Shown here piece by piece: positions 37,378-51,894 of a DNA stretch of 64,000 bases (position 1 is its first letter; each line of letters opens with the position of its first letter). Position numbers and translations under genes: made by a program. Below the pieces are notes generated by a model. It saw only the letters and a program-made list of their open reading frames with translations, was not told the DNA's origin and made no database searches. The stretch covers positions 22,889,059 through 22,953,058 of the forward strand of contig JAQNBH010000002.1 of the NCBI GenBank assembly GCA_028752905.1, given 5' to 3'. The stretch is from Cladorhizidae sp. MBARI D1340-BT2. Its lineage: Eukaryota > Porifera > Demospongiae > Poecilosclerida > Cladorhizidae.

Positions 37378-40300
37378 AACATGTTTAGCATCAAGTAAGA
37401 GTACAATTCATAACTGCCCTAATTAACAAGACCAAAGTCCCAGATTTTGTCAACTGATAGAGAAGGCCCTTATCTGCAACATGTGAACAGATTATCAATA
37501 AATGTAGTGGTTTTTCACTGGCAGGCCACCGCTTTGGCAACTGGAAAACGCCAGGAAAAATCCCAAACCTTACCACTTCAAATCACCATAACTTGCTAAT
37601 ACTTAGAGTACTCAAAATTTTGGCACGTACAAAAGACAGATAATTAGAAGGGCTATTCGGTGATATAAAAATTATCTTTTTTGGGTAAAGTGTAGAAATG
37701 TTATGAGCTTCACGGCAAAAAAACAAGATTTTCGGGGGGGAAATGAGAAACATATAGACCCAATTAGGGCAAATATCAAGAACATGTTTAGCATCAAGTA
37801 AGAGTACAATTCATAACTGCCCTAATTAACAAGACCAAAGTCCCAGATTTTGTCAACTGATAGAGAAGGCCCTTATCTGCAACATGTGAACAGATTATCA
37901 ATAAATGTAGTGGTTTTTCACTGGCAGGCCACCGCTTTGGCAACTGGAAAACGCCAGGAAAAATCCCAAACCTTACCACTTCAAATCACCATAACTTGCT
38001 AATACTTAGAGTACTCAACATTTTGGCACGTACAAAAGACAGATAATTAGAAGGGCTATTCGGTGATATAAAAATTATCTTTTTTGGGTAAAGTGTAGAA
38101 ATGTTATGAGCTTCACGGCAAAAAAACAAGATTTTCGGGGGGGAAATGAGAAACATATAGACCAAATTAGGGCAAATATCAAGAACATGTTTAGCATCAA
38201 GTAAGAGTACAATTCATAACTGCCCTAATTAACAAGACCAAAGTCCCAGATTTTGTCAACTGATAGAGAAGGCCCTTATCTGCAACATGTGAACAGATTA
38301 TCAATAAATGTAGTGGTTTTTCACTGGCAGGCCACCGCTTTGGCAACTGGAAAACGCCAGGAAAAATCCCAAACCTTACCACTTCAAATCACCATAACTT
38401 GCTAATACTTAGAGTACTCAAACTTTTGGCACGTACAAAAGACAGATAATTAGAAGGGCTATCCGGTGATATAAAAATTATCTTTTTTGGGTAAAGTGTA
38501 GAAAAGTTATGAGCTTCACGGCAAAAAAACAAGATTTTCGGGGGGGAAATGAGAAACATATAGACCAAATTAGGGCAAATATCAAGAACATGTTTAGCAT
38601 CAAGTAAGAGTACAATTCATAACTGCCCTAATTAACAAGACCAAAGTCCCAGATTTTGTCAACTGATAGAGAAGGCCCTTATCTGCAGCATGTGAACAGA
38701 TTATCAATAAATGTAGTGGTTTTTCACTGGCAGGCCACCGCTTTGGCAACTGGAAAACGCCAGGAAAAATCACAAACCTTACCACTTCAAATCACCATAA
38801 CTTGCTAATACTTAGAGTACTCAAAATTTTGGCACGTACAAAAGACAGATAATTAGAAGGGCTATTCGGTGATATAAAAATTATCTTTTTTGGATAAAGT
38901 GTAGAAAAGTTATGAGCTTCACGGCAAAAAAACAAGATTTTCGGGGGGAAAATGAGAAACATATAGACCAAATTAGGGCAAATATCAAGATAGAGAACAC
39001 ATAATGAAACCTATCATTCGAATCATATCAAGTCCATTACAGTAAAGTGTGCAGAATATTATGGATGTTTGATATCAACAGAGAGCACAGAGAGAGACCT
39101 ATCTTAATAGCTATATATCAAGTTTATTCAGTGAAGTGTGGAGAATCTATTTAGCATCAAGAGATAGCAGAGAGAAACCTATCTTGTGATTCTATCAAGT
39201 CCATTACTGTGAAGTATGTGGAATATACAGATGTTTGGTATCAAGAGAGAGAACAGAGAGAGGCCTACCTTTAGAGCTATATATCAAGTCTATTCAGTGA
39301 AGTGTGGAGAATCTATGAAGCTAACATGTTTAGCTCAAGATAGAGAACACTGAGAGATACCTATCTTGCAAGTCCATTACAGTGAAGTGTGCAGAATATA
39401 TGGATGTTTGATATCAAGAGAGAGCACTTGGAGAGTCCTATCTTAATAGCTGTATAACAAGTCTATTCAGTGAAGTGTGGATAATCTACGAAGCTAACAT
39501 GTTTAGCATCAAGTAAGAGTACAATTCATAACTGCCCTAATTAACAAGACCAAAGTCCCAGATTTTGTCAACTGATAGAGAAGGCCCTTATCTGCAACAT
39601 GTGAACAGATTATCAATAAATGTAGTGGTTTTTCACTGGCAGGCCACCGCTTTGGCAACTGGAAAACGCCAGGAAAAATCCCAAACCTTACCACTTCAAA
39701 TCACCATAACTTGCTAATACTTAGAGTACTCAAAATTTTGGCACGTACAAAAGACAGATAATTAGAAGGGCTATTCGGTGATATAAAAATTATCTTTTTT
39801 GGGTAAAGTGTAGAAAAGTTATGAGCTTCACGGCAAAAAAACAAGATTTTCGGGGGGGAAATGAGAAACATATAGACCAAATTAGGGCAAATATCAAGAT
39901 AGAGAACACATAATGAAACCTATCATTCGAATCATATCAAGTCCATTACAGTAAAGTGTGCAGAATATTATGGATGTTTGATATCAACAGAGAGCACAGA
40001 GAGAGACCTATCTTAATAGCTATATATCAAGTTTATTCAGTGAAGTGTGGAGAATCTATTTAGCATCAAGAGATAGCAGAGAGAAACCTATCTTGTGATT
40101 CTATCAAGTCCATTACTGTGAAGTATGTGGAATATACAGATGTTTGGTATCAAGAGAGAGAACAGAGAGAGGCCTACCTTTAGAGCTATATATCAAGTCT
40201 ATTCAGTGAAGTGTGGAGAATCTATGAAGCTAACATGTTTAGCTCAAGATAGAGAACACTGAGAGATACCTATCTTGCAAGTCCATTACAGTGAAGTGTG

Positions 40301-40404
40301 CAGAATATATGGATGTTTGATATCAAGAGAGAGCACTTGGAGAGTCCTATCTTAATAGCTGTATAACAAGTCTATTCAGTGAAGTGTGGATAATCTACGA
40401 AGCT
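37378..40404 (+). repeat. Blocks 22-23: P, P, P, Q-long, P-long (3027 bp)
   Basis: Units start at 37378, 37781, 38184, 38587 and 39496; segments at 38990-39495 and 39899-40404. It is the partner of 33048-36074, with the same marker variants. Confidence 0.93.
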
Positions 40405-42513
40405 AACATGTTTAGCATCAAGTAAGAGTACAATTCATAACTGCCCTAATTAACAAGACCAAAGTCCCAGATTTTGTCAACTGATAGAGAAGGCCCTTAT
40501 CTGCAACATGTGAACAGATTATCAATAAATGTAGTGGTTTTTCACTGGCAGGCCACCGCTTTGGCAACTGGAAAACGCCAGGAAAAATCCCAAACCTTAC
40601 CACTTCAAATCACCATAACTTGCTAATACTTAGAGTACTCAAAATTATGGCACGTACAAAAGACAGATAATTAGAAGGGCTATTCGGCGATATAAAAATT
40701 ATCTTTTTTGGGTAAAGTGTAGAAAAGTTATGAGCTTCACGGCAAAAAAACAAGATTTTCGGGGGGAAAATGAGAAACATATAGACCAAATTAGGGCAAA
40801 TATCAAGAACATGTTTAGCATCAAGTAAGATTACAATTCATAACTGCCCTAATTAACAAGACCAAAGTCCCAGATTTTGTCAACTGATAGAGAAGGCCCT
40901 TATCTGCAGCATGTGAACAGATTATCAATAAATGTAGTGGTTTTTCACTGGCAGGCCACCGCTTTGGCAACTGGAAAACGCCAGGAAAAATCACAAACCT
41001 TACCACTTCAAATCATCATAACTTCCTAATACTTAGAGTACTCAAAACTTTGGCACGTACAAAAGACAGATAATTAGAAGGGCTATCCGATGATATAAAA
41101 ATTATCTTTTTGGGGTAAAGTGTAGAATAGTTATGAGCTTCACGGCAAAAAAACAAGATTTTCGGGGGGGAAATGAGAAACATATAGACCAAATTAGGGC
41201 AAATATCAAGAACATGTTTAGCATCAAGTAAGAGTACAATTCATAACTGCCCTAATTAACAAGACCAAAGTCCCAGATTTTGTCAACTGATAGAGAAGGC
41301 CCTTATCTGCAACATGTGAACAGATTATCAATAAATGTAGTGGTTTTTCACTGGCAGGCCACCGCTTTGGCAACTGGAAAACGCCAGGAAAAATCCCAAA
41401 CCTTACCACTTCAAATCACCATAACTTGCTAATACTTAGAGTACTCAAAATTTTGGCACGTACAAAAGACAGATAATTAGAAGGGCTATTCGGTGATATA
41501 AAAATTATCTTTTTTGGGTAAAGTGTAGAAAAGTTATGAGCTTCACGGCAAAAAAACAAGATTTTCGGGGGGAAAATGAGAAACATATAGACCAAATTAG
41601 GGCAAATATCAAGAACATGTTTAGCATCAAGTAAGAGTACAATTCATAACTGCCCTAATTAACAAGACCAAAGTCCCAGATTTTGTCAACTGATAGAGAA
41701 GGCCCTTATCTGCAGCATGTGAACAGATTATCAATAAATGTAGTGGTTTTTCACTGGCAGGCCACCGCTTTGGCAACTGGAAAACGCCAGGAAAAATCAC
41801 AAACCTTACCACTTCAAATCACCATAACTTGCGAGTACTCAAAATTTTGGCACGTACAAAAGACAGATAATTAGAATGGCTATTCGGTGATATAAAAATT
41901 ATCTTTTTTGGATAAAGTGTAGAAAAGTTATGAGCTTCACGGCAAAAAAACAAGATTTTCGGGGGGAAAATGAGAAACATATAGACCAAATTAGGGCAAA
42001 TATCAAGATAGAGAACACATAATGAAACCTATCATTCGAATCATATCAAGTCCATTACAGTAAAGTGTGCAGAATATTATGGATGTTTGATATCAACAGA
42101 GAGCACAGAGAGAGACCTATCTTAATAGCTATATATCAAGTTTATTCAGTGAAGTGTGGAGAATCTATTTAGCATCAAGAGATAGCAGAGAGAAACCTAT
42201 CTTGTGATTCTATCAAGTCCATTACTGTGAAGTATGTGGAATATACAGATGTTTGGTATCAAGAGAGAGAACAGAGAGAGGCCTACCTTTAGAGCTATAT
42301 ATCAAGTCTATTCAGTGAAGTGTGGAGAATCTATGAAGCTAACATGTTTAGCTCAAGATAGAGAACACTGAGAGATACCTATCTTGCAAGTCCATTACAG
42401 TGAAGTGTGCAGAATATATGGATGTTTGATATCAAGAGAGAGCACTTGGAGAGTCCTATCTTAATAGCTGTATAACAAGTCTATTCAGTGAAGTGTGGAT
42501 AATCTACGAAGCT
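40405..42513 (+). repeat. Block 24: P, Q, P, Q-long with 9-bp deletion (2109 bp)
   Basis: Units start at 40405, 40808, 41211 and 41614; segment at 42008-42513. Private changes: G-to-T at 40831 and G-to-T at 41877. The deletion junction is 41832/41833. Confidence 0.92.
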
Positions 42514-44631
42514 AACATGTTTAGCATCAAGTAAGAGTACAATTCATAACTGCCCTAATTAACAAGACCAAAGTCCCAGATTTTGTCAACTGATAGAGAA
42601 GGCCCTTATCTGCAACATGTGAACAGATTATCAATAAATGTAGTGGTTTTTCACTGGCAGGCCACCGCTTTAGCAACTGGAAAACGCCAGGAAAAATCCC
42701 AAACCTTACCACTTCAAATCACCATAACTTGCTAATACTTAGAGTACTCAACATTTTGGCACGTACAAAAGACAGATAATTAGAAGGGCTATTCGGTGAT
42801 ATAAAAATTATCTTTTTTGGGTAAAGTGTAGAAATGTTATGAGCTTCACGGCAAAAAAACAAGATTTTCGGGGGGGAAATGAGAAACATATAGACCCAAT
42901 TAGGGCAAATATCAAGAACATGTTTAGCATCAAGTAAGAGTACAATTCATAACTGCCCTAATTAACAAGACCAAAGTCCCAGATTTTGTCAACTGATAGA
43001 GAAGGCCCTTATCTGCAACATGTGAACAGATTATCAATAAATGTAGTGGTTTTTCACTGGCAGGCCACCGCTTTGGCAACTGGAAAACGCCAGGAAAAAT
43101 CCCAAACCTTACCACTTCAAATCACCATAACTTGCTAATACTTAGAGTACTCAACATTTTGGCACGTACAAAAGACAGATAATTAGAAGGGCTATTCGGT
43201 GATATAAAAATTATCTTTTTTGGGTAAAGTGTAGAAATGTTATGAGCTTCACGGCAAAAAAACAAGATTTTCGGGGGGGAAATGAGAAACATATAGACCC
43301 AATTAGGGCAAATATCAAGAACATGTTTAGCATCAAGTAAGAGTACAATTCATAACTGCCCTAATTAACAAGACCAAAGTCCCAGATTTTGTCAACTGAT
43401 AGAGAAGGCCCTTATCTGCAACATGTGAACAGATTATCAATAAATGTAGTGGTTTTTCATTGGCAGGCCACCGCTTTGGCAACTGGAAAACGCCAGGAAA
43501 AATCCCAAACCTTACCACTTCAAATCACCATAACTTGCTAATACTTAGAGTACTCAAACTTTTGGCACGTACAAAAGACAGATAATTAGAAGGGCTATCC
43601 GGTGATATAAAAATTATCTTTTTTGGGTAAAGTGTAGAAATGTTATGAGCTTCACGGCAAAAAAACAAGATTTTCGGGGGGAAAATGAGAAACATATAGA
43701 CCAAATTAGGGCAAATATCAAGAACATGTTTAGCATCAAGTAAGAGTACAATTCATAACTGCCCTAATTAACAAGACCAAAGTCCCAGATTTTGTCAACT
43801 GATAGAGAAGGCCCTTATCTGCAGCATGTGAACAGATTATCAATAAATGTAGTGGTTTTTCACTGGCAGGCCACCGCTTTGGCAACTGGAAAACGCCAGG
43901 AAAAATCACAAACCTTACCACTTCAAATCACCATAACTTGCTAATACTTAGAGTACTCAAAATTTTGGCACGTACAAAAGACAGATAATTAGAAGGGCTA
44001 TTCGGTGATATAAAAATTATCTTTTTTGGATAAAGTGTAGAAAAGTTATGAGCTTCACGGCAAAAAAACAAGATTTTCGGGGGGAAAATGAGAAACATAT
44101 AGACCAAATTAGGGCAAATATCAAGATAGAGAACACATAATGAAACCTATCATTCGAATCATATCAAGTCCATTACAGTAAAGTGTGCAGAATATTATGG
44201 ATGTTTGATATCAACAGAGAGCACAGAGAGAGACCTATCTTAATAGCTATATATCAAGTTTATTCAGTGAAGTGTGGAGAATCTATTTAGCATCAAGAGA
44301 TAGCAGAGAGAAACCTATCTTGTGATTCTATCAAGTCCATTACTGTGAAGTATGTGGAATATACAGATGTTTGGTATCAAGAGAGAGAACAGAGAGAGGC
44401 CTACCTTTAGAGCTATATATCAAGTCTATTCAGTGAAGTGTGGAGAATCTATGAAGCTAACATGTTTAGCTCAAGATAGAGAACACTGAGAGATACCTAT
44501 CTTGCAAGTCCATTACAGTGAAGTGTGCAGAATATATGGATGTTTGATATCAAGAGAGAGCACTTGGAGAGTCCTATCTTAATAGCTGTATAACAAGTCT
44601 ATTCAGTGAAGTGTGGATAATCTACGAAGCT
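42514..44631 (+). repeat. Block 25: P, P, P, Q-long (2118 bp)
   Basis: Units start at 42514, 42917, 43320 and 43723; segment at 44126-44631. Both of the first two heads have TCAACATTTTGG and GACCCAATT. Private changes at 42672 and 43460 fall in the inverted repeat of the core. Confidence 0.92.
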
Positions 44632-47600
44632 AACATGTTTAGCATCAAGTAAGAGTACAATTCATAACTGCCCTAATTAACAAGACCAAAGTCCCAGATT
44701 TTGTCAACTGATAGAGAAGGCCCTTATCTGCAACATGTGAACAGATTATCAATAAATGTAGTGGTTTTTCACTGGCAGGCCACCGCTTTGGCAACTGGAA
44801 AACGCCAGGAAAAATCCCAAACCTTACCACTTCAAATCACCATAACTTGCTAATACTTAGAGTACTCAAAATTTTGGCACGTACAAAAGACAGATAATTA
44901 GAAGGGCTATTCGGTGATATAAAAATTATCTTTTTTGGGTAAAGTGTAGAAAAGTTATGAGCTTCACGGCAAAAAAACAAGATTTTCGGGGGGGAAATGA
45001 GAAACATATAGACCAAATTAGGGCAAATATCAAGAACATGTTTAGCATCAAGTAAGAGTACAATTCATAACTGCCTTAATTAACAAGACCAAAGTCCCAG
45101 ATTTTGTCAACTGATAGAGAAGGCCCTTATCTGCAGCATGTGAACAGATTATCAATAAATGTAGTGGTTTTTTACTGGCAGGCCACCGCTTTGGCAACTG
45201 GAAAACGCCAGGAAAAATCACAAACCTTACCACTTCAAATCATCATAAATTCCTAATACTTAGAGTACTCAAAACTTTGGCACGTACAAAAGACAGATAA
45301 TTAGAAGGGCTATCCGATGATATAAAAATTATCTTTTTGGGGTAAAGTGTAGAATAGTTATGAGCTTCACGGCAAAAAAACAAGATTTTCGGGGGGGAAA
45401 TGAGAAACATATAGACCAAATTAGGGCAAATATCAAGAACATGTTTAGCATCAAGTAAGAGTACAATTCATAACTGCCCTAATTAACAAGACCAAAGTCC
45501 CAGATTTTGTCAACTGATAGAGAAGGCCCTTATCTGCAACATGTGAACAGATTATCAATAAATGTAGTGGTTTTTCACTGGCAGGCCACCGCTTTGGCAA
45601 CTGGAAAACGCCAGGAAAAATCCCAAACCTTACCACTTCAAATCACCATAACTTGCTAATACTTAGAGTACTCAAAATTATGGCACGTACAAAAGACAGA
45701 TAATTAGAAGGGCTATTCGGTGATATAAAAATTATCTTTTTTGGGTAAAGTGTAGAAAAGTTATGAGCTTCACGGCAAAAAAACAAGATTTTCGGGGGGA
45801 AAATGAGAAACATATAGACCAAATTAGGGCAAATATCAAGAACATGTTTAGCATCAAGTAAGAGTACAATTCATAACTGCCCTAATTAACAAGACCAAAG
45901 TCCCAGATTTTGTCAACTGATAGAGAAGGCCCTTATCTGCAGCATGTGAACAGATTATCAATAAATGTAGTGGTTTTTCACTGGCAGGCCACCGCTTTGG
46001 CAACTGGAAAACGCCAGGAAAAATCACAAACCTTACCACTTCAAATCACCATAACTTGCTAATACTTAGAGTACTCAAAATTTTGGCACGTACAAAAGAC
46101 AGATAATTAGAAGGGCTATTCGGTGATATAAAAATTATCTTTTTTGGATAAAGTGTAGAAAAGTTATGAGCTTCACGGCAAAAAAACAAGATTTTCGGGG
46201 GGAAAATGAGAAACATATAGACCAAATTAGGGCAAATATCAAGATAGAGAACACATAATGAAACCTATCATTCGAATCATATCAAGTCCATTACAGTAAA
46301 GTGTGCAGAATATTATGGATGTTTGATATCAACAGAGAGCACAGAGAGAGACCTATCTTAATAGCTATATATCAAGTTTATTCAGTGAAGTGTGGAGAAT
46401 CTATTTAGCATCAAGAGATAGCAGAGAGAAACCTATCTTGTGATTCTATCAAGTCCATTACTGTGAAGTATGTGGAATATACAGATGTTTGGTATCAAGA
46501 GAGAGAACAGAGAGAGGCCTACCTTTAGAGCTATATATCAAGTCTATTCAGTGAAGTGTGGAGAATCTATGAAGCTAACATGTTTAGCTCAAGATAGAGA
46601 ACACTGAGAGATACCTATCTTGCAAGTCCATTACAGTGAAGTGTGCAGAATATATGGATGTTTGATATCAAGAGAGAGCACTTGGAGAGTCCTATCTTAA
46701 TAGCTGTATAACAAGTCTATTCAGTGAAGTGTGGATAATCTACGAAGCTAACATGTTTAGCATCAAGTAAGAGTACAATTCATAACTGCCCTAATTAACA
46801 AGACCAAAGTCCCAGATTTTGTCAACTGATAGAGAAGGCCCTTATCTGCAACATGTGAACAGATTATCAATAAATGTAGTGGTTTTTCACTGGCAGGCCA
46901 CCGCTTTGGCAACTGGAAAACGCCAGGATAAATCCCAAACCTTACCACTTCAAATCACCATAACTTGCTAATACTTAGAGTACTCAAAATTTTGGCACGT
47001 ACAAAAGACAGATAATTAGAAGGGCTATTCGGTGATATAAAAATTATCTTTTTTGGGTAAAGTGTAGAAAAGTTATGAGCTTCACGGCAAAAAAACAAGA
47101 TTTTCGGGGGGGAAATGAGAAACATATAGACCAAATTAGGGCAAATATCAAGATAGAGAACACATAATGAAACCTATCATTCGAATCATATCAAGTCCAT
47201 TACAGTAAAGTGTGCAGAATATTATGGATGTTTGATATCAACAGAGAGCACAGAGAGAGACCTATCTTAATAGCTATATATCAAGTTTATTCAGTGAAGT
47301 GTGGAGAATCTATTTAGCATCAAGAGATAGCAGAGAGAAACCTATCTTGTGATTCTATCAAGTCCATTACTGTGAAGTATGTGGAATATACAGATGTTTG
47401 GTATCAAGAGAGAGAACAGAGAGAGGCCTACCTTTAGAGCTATATATCAAGTCTATTCAGTGAAGTGTGGAGAATCTATGAAGCTAACATGTTTAGCTCA
47501 AGATAGAGAACACTGAGAGATACCTATCTTGCAAGTCCATTACAGTGAAGTGTGCAGAATATATGGATGTTTGATATCAAGAGAGAGCACTTGGAGAGTC

Positions 47601-47658
47601 CTATCTTAATAGCTGTATAACAAGTCTATTCAGTGAAGTGTGGATAATCTACGAAGCT
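44632..47658 (+). repeat. Blocks 26-27: P, Q, P, Q-long, P-long (3027 bp)
   Basis: Units start at 44632, 45035, 45438, 45841 and 46750; segments at 46244-46749 and 47153-47658. Private C-to-T changes at 45076 and 45173 lie in one core; A-to-T at 46929 is in another. Confidence 0.92.
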
Positions 47659-50600
47659 AACATGTTTAGCATCAAGTAAGAGTACAATTCATAACTGCCC
47701 TAATTAACAAGACCAAAGTCCCAGATTTTGTCAACTGATAGAGAAGGCCCTTATCTGCAACATGTGAACAGATTATCAATAAATGTAGTGGTTTTTCACT
47801 GGCAGGCCACCGCTTTGGCAACTGGAAAACGCCAGGAAAAATCCCAAACCTTACCACTTCAAATCACCATAACTTGCTAATACTTAGAGTACTCAAAATT
47901 TTGGCACGTACAAAAGACAGATAATTAGAAGGGCTATTCAGTGATATAAAAATTATCTTTTTTGGGTAAAGTGTAGAAAAGTTATGAGCTTCACGGCAAA
48001 AAAACAAGATTTTCGGGGGGGAAATGAGAAACATATAGACCAAATTAGGGCAAATATCAAGAACATGTTTAGCATCAAGTAAGAGTACAATTCATAACTG
48101 CCCTAATTAACAAGACCAAAGTCCCAGATTTTGTCAACTGATAGAGAAGGCCCTTATCTGCAGCATGTGAACAGATTATCAATAAATGTAGTGGTTTTTC
48201 ACTGGCAGGCCACCGCTTTGGCAACTGGAAAACGCCAGGAAAAATCACAAACCTTACCACTTCAAATCATCATAACTTCCTAATACTTAGAGTACTCAAA
48301 ACTTTGGCACGTACAAAAGACAGATAATTAGAAGGGCTATCCGATGATATAAAAATTATCTTTTTGGGGTAAAGTGTAGAATAGTTATGAGCTTCACGGC
48401 AAAAAAACAAGATTTTCGGGGGGGAAATGAGAAACATATAGACCAAATTAGGGCAAATATCAAGAACATGTTTAGCATCAAGTAAGAGTACAATTCATAA
48501 CTGCCCTAATTAACAAGACCAAAGTCCCAGATTTTGTCAACTGATAGAGAAGGCCCTTATCTGCAACATGTGAACAGATTATCAATAAATGTAGTGGTTT
48601 TTCACTGGCAGGCCACCGCTTTGGCAACTGGAAAACGCCAGGAAAAATCCCAAACCTTACCACTTCAAATCACCATAACTTGCTAATACTTAGAGTACTC
48701 AAAATTATGGCACGTACAAAAGACAGATAATTAGAAGGGCTATTCGGTGATATAAAAATTATCTTTTTTGGGTAAAGTGTAGAAAAGTTATGAGCTTCAC
48801 GGCAAAAAAACAAGATTTTCGGGGGGAAAATGAGAAACATATAGACCAAATTAGGGCAAATATCAAGAACATGTTTAGCATCAAGTAAGAGTACAATTCA
48901 TAACTGCCCTAATTAACAAGACCAAAGTCCCAGATTTTGTCAACTGATAGAGAAGGCCCTTATCTGCAGCATGTGAACAGATTATCAATAAATGTAGTGG
49001 TTTTTCACTGGCAGGCCACCGCTTTGGCAACTGGAAAACGCCAGGAAAAATCACAAACCTTACCACTTCAAATCACCATAACTTGCTAATACTTAGAGTA
49101 CTCAAAATTTTGGCACGTACAAAAGACAGATAATTAGAAGGGCTATTCGGTGATATAAAAATTATCTTTTTTGGATAAAGTGTAGAAAAGTTATGAGCTT
49201 CACGGCAAAAAAACAAGATTTTCGGGGGGGAAATGAGAAACATATAGACCAAATTAGGGCAAATATCAAGATAGAGAACACATAATGAAACCTATCATTC
49301 GAATCATATCAAGTCCATTACAGTAAAGTGTGCAGAATATTATGGATGTTTGATATCAACAGAGAGCACAGAGAGAGACCTATCTTAATAGCTATATATC
49401 AAGTTTATTCAGTGAAGTGTGGAGAATCTATTTAGCATCAAGAGATAGCAGAGAGAAACCTATCTTGTGATTCTATCAAGTCCATTACTGTGAAGTATGT
49501 GGAATATACAGATGTTTGGTATCAAGAGAGAGAACAGAGAGAGGCCTACCTTTAGAGCTATATATCAAGTCTATTCAGTGAAGTGTGGAGAATCTATGAA
49601 GCTAACATGTTTAGCTCAAGATAGAGAACACTGAGAGATACCTATCTTGCAAGTCCATTACAGTGAAGTGTGCAGAATATATGGATGTTTGATATCAAGA
49701 GAGAGCACTTGGAGAGTCCTATCTTAATAGCTGTATAACAAGTCTATTCAGTGAAGTGTGGATAATCTACGAAGCTAACATGTTTAGCATCAAGTAAGAG
49801 TACAATTCATAACTGCCCTAATTAACAAGACCAAAGTCCCAGATTTTGTCAACTGATAGAGAAGGCCCTTATCTGCAACATGTGAACAGATTATCAATAA
49901 ATGTAGTGGTTTTTCACTGGCAGGCCACCGCTTTGGCAACTGGAAAACGCCAGGAAAAATCCCAAACCTTACCACTTCAAATCACCATAACTTGCTAATA
50001 CTTAGAGTACTCAAAATTTTGGCACGTACAAAAGACAGATAATTAGAAGGGCTATTCGGTGATATAAAAATTATCTTTTTTGGGTAAAGTGTAGAAAAGT
50101 TATGAGCTTCACGGCAAAAAAACAAGATTTTCGGGGGGAAAATGAGAAACATATAGACCAAATTAGGGCAAATATCAAGAACATGTTTAGCATCAAGTAA
50201 GAGTACAATTCATAACTGCCCTAATTAACAAGACCAAAGTCCCAGATTTTGTCAACTGATAGAGAAGGCCCTTATCTGCAGCATGTGAACAGATTATCAA
50301 TAAATGTAGTGGTTTTTCACTGGCAGGCCACCGCTTTGGCAACTGGAAAACGCCAGGAAAAATCACAAACCTTACCACTTCAAATCATCATAACTTCCTA
50401 ATACTTAGAGTACTCAAAACTTTGGCACGTACAAAAGACAGATAATTAGAAGGGCTATCCGCTGATATAAAAATTATCTTTTTGGGGTAAAGTGTAGAAT
50501 AGTTATGAGCTTCACGGCAAAAAAACAAGATTTTCGGGGGGGAAATGAGAAACATATAGACCAAATTAGGGCAAATATCAAGAACATGTTTAGCATCAAG

Positions 50601-51894
50601 TAAGAGTACAATTCATAACTGCCCTAATTAACAAGACCAAAGTCCCAGATTTTGTCAACTGATAGAGAAGGCCCTTATCTGCAACATGTGAACAGATTAT
50701 CAATAAATGTAGTGGTTTTTCACTGGCAGGCCACCGCTTTGGCAACTGGAAAACGCCAGGAAAAATCCCAAACCTTACCACTTCAAATCACCATAACTTG
50801 CTAATACTTAGAGTACTCAAAATTTTGGCACGTACAAAAGACAGATAATTAGAAGGGCTATTCGGTGATATAAAAATTATCTTTTTTGGGTAAAGTGTAG
50901 AAAAGTTATGAGCTTCACGGCAAAAAAACAAGATTTTCGGGGGGAAAATGAGAAACATATAGACCAAATTAGGGCAAATATCAAGAACATGTTTAGCATC
51001 AAGTAAGAGTACAATTCATAACTGCCCTAATTAACAAGACCAAAGTCCCAGATTTTGTCAACTGATAGAGAAGGCCCTTATCTGCAGCATGTGAACAGAT
51101 TATCAATAAATGTAGTGGTTTTTCACTGGCAGGCCACCGCTTTGGCAACTGGAAAACGCCAGGAAAAATCACAAACCTTACCACTTCAAATCACCATAAC
51201 TTGCTAATACTTAGAGTACTCAAAATTTTGGCACGTACAAAAGACAGATAATTAGAAGGGCTATTCGGTGATATAAAAATTATCTTTTTTGGATAAAGTG
51301 TAGAAAAGTTATGAGCTTCACGGCAAAAAAACAAGATTTTCGGGGGGAAAATGAGAAACATATAGACCAAATTAGGGCAAATATCAAGATAGAGAACACA
51401 TAATGAAACCTATCATTCGAATCATATCAAGTCCATTACAGTAAAGTGTGCAGAATATTATGGATGTTTGATATCAACAGAGAGCACAGAGAGAGACCTA
51501 TCTTAATAGCTATATATCAAGTTTATTCAGTGAAGTGTGGAGAATCTATTTAGCATCAAGAGATAGCAGAGAGAAACCTATCTTGTGATTCTATCAAGTC
51601 CATTACTGTGAAGTATGTGGAATATACAGATGTTTGGTATCAAGAGAGAGAACAGAGAGAGGCCTACCTTTAGAGCTATATATCAAGTCTATTCAGTGAA
51701 GTGTGGAGAATCTATGAAGCTAACATGTTTAGCTCAAGATAGAGAACACTGAGAGATACCTATCTTGCAAGTCCATTACAGTGAAGTGTGCAGAATATAT
51801 GGATGTTTGATATCAAGAGAGAGCACTTGGAGAGTCCTATCTTAATAGCTGTATAACAAGTCTATTCAGTGAAGTGTGGATAATCTACGAAGCT
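47659..51894 (+). repeat. Blocks 28-29: (P, Q, P, Q-long)x2 (4236 bp)
   Basis: Units start at 47659, 48062, 48465, 48868, 49777, 50180, 50583 and 50986; segments at 49271-49776 and 51389-51894. These are two successive canonical 2118-bp blocks. The head at about 50461 has TCCGCTGAT, a variant repeated near 53892 and 55607. Confidence 0.92.

Larger units (their letters stand above)
32148..40807 (+). repeat. 4330-bp segmental tandem duplication (two copies)
   Basis: Copy 1 is 32148-36477 and copy 2 is 36478-40807. Both have the order long(900), short x3, long, long, short. Four variants recur at a spacing of exactly 4330: GACCCAATT, TCAACATTTTGG, TCAAACTTTTGG and TTCGGCGAT. The clearest differences I saw are at the 6G+4A / 7G+3A tract. 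Confidence 0.9.
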
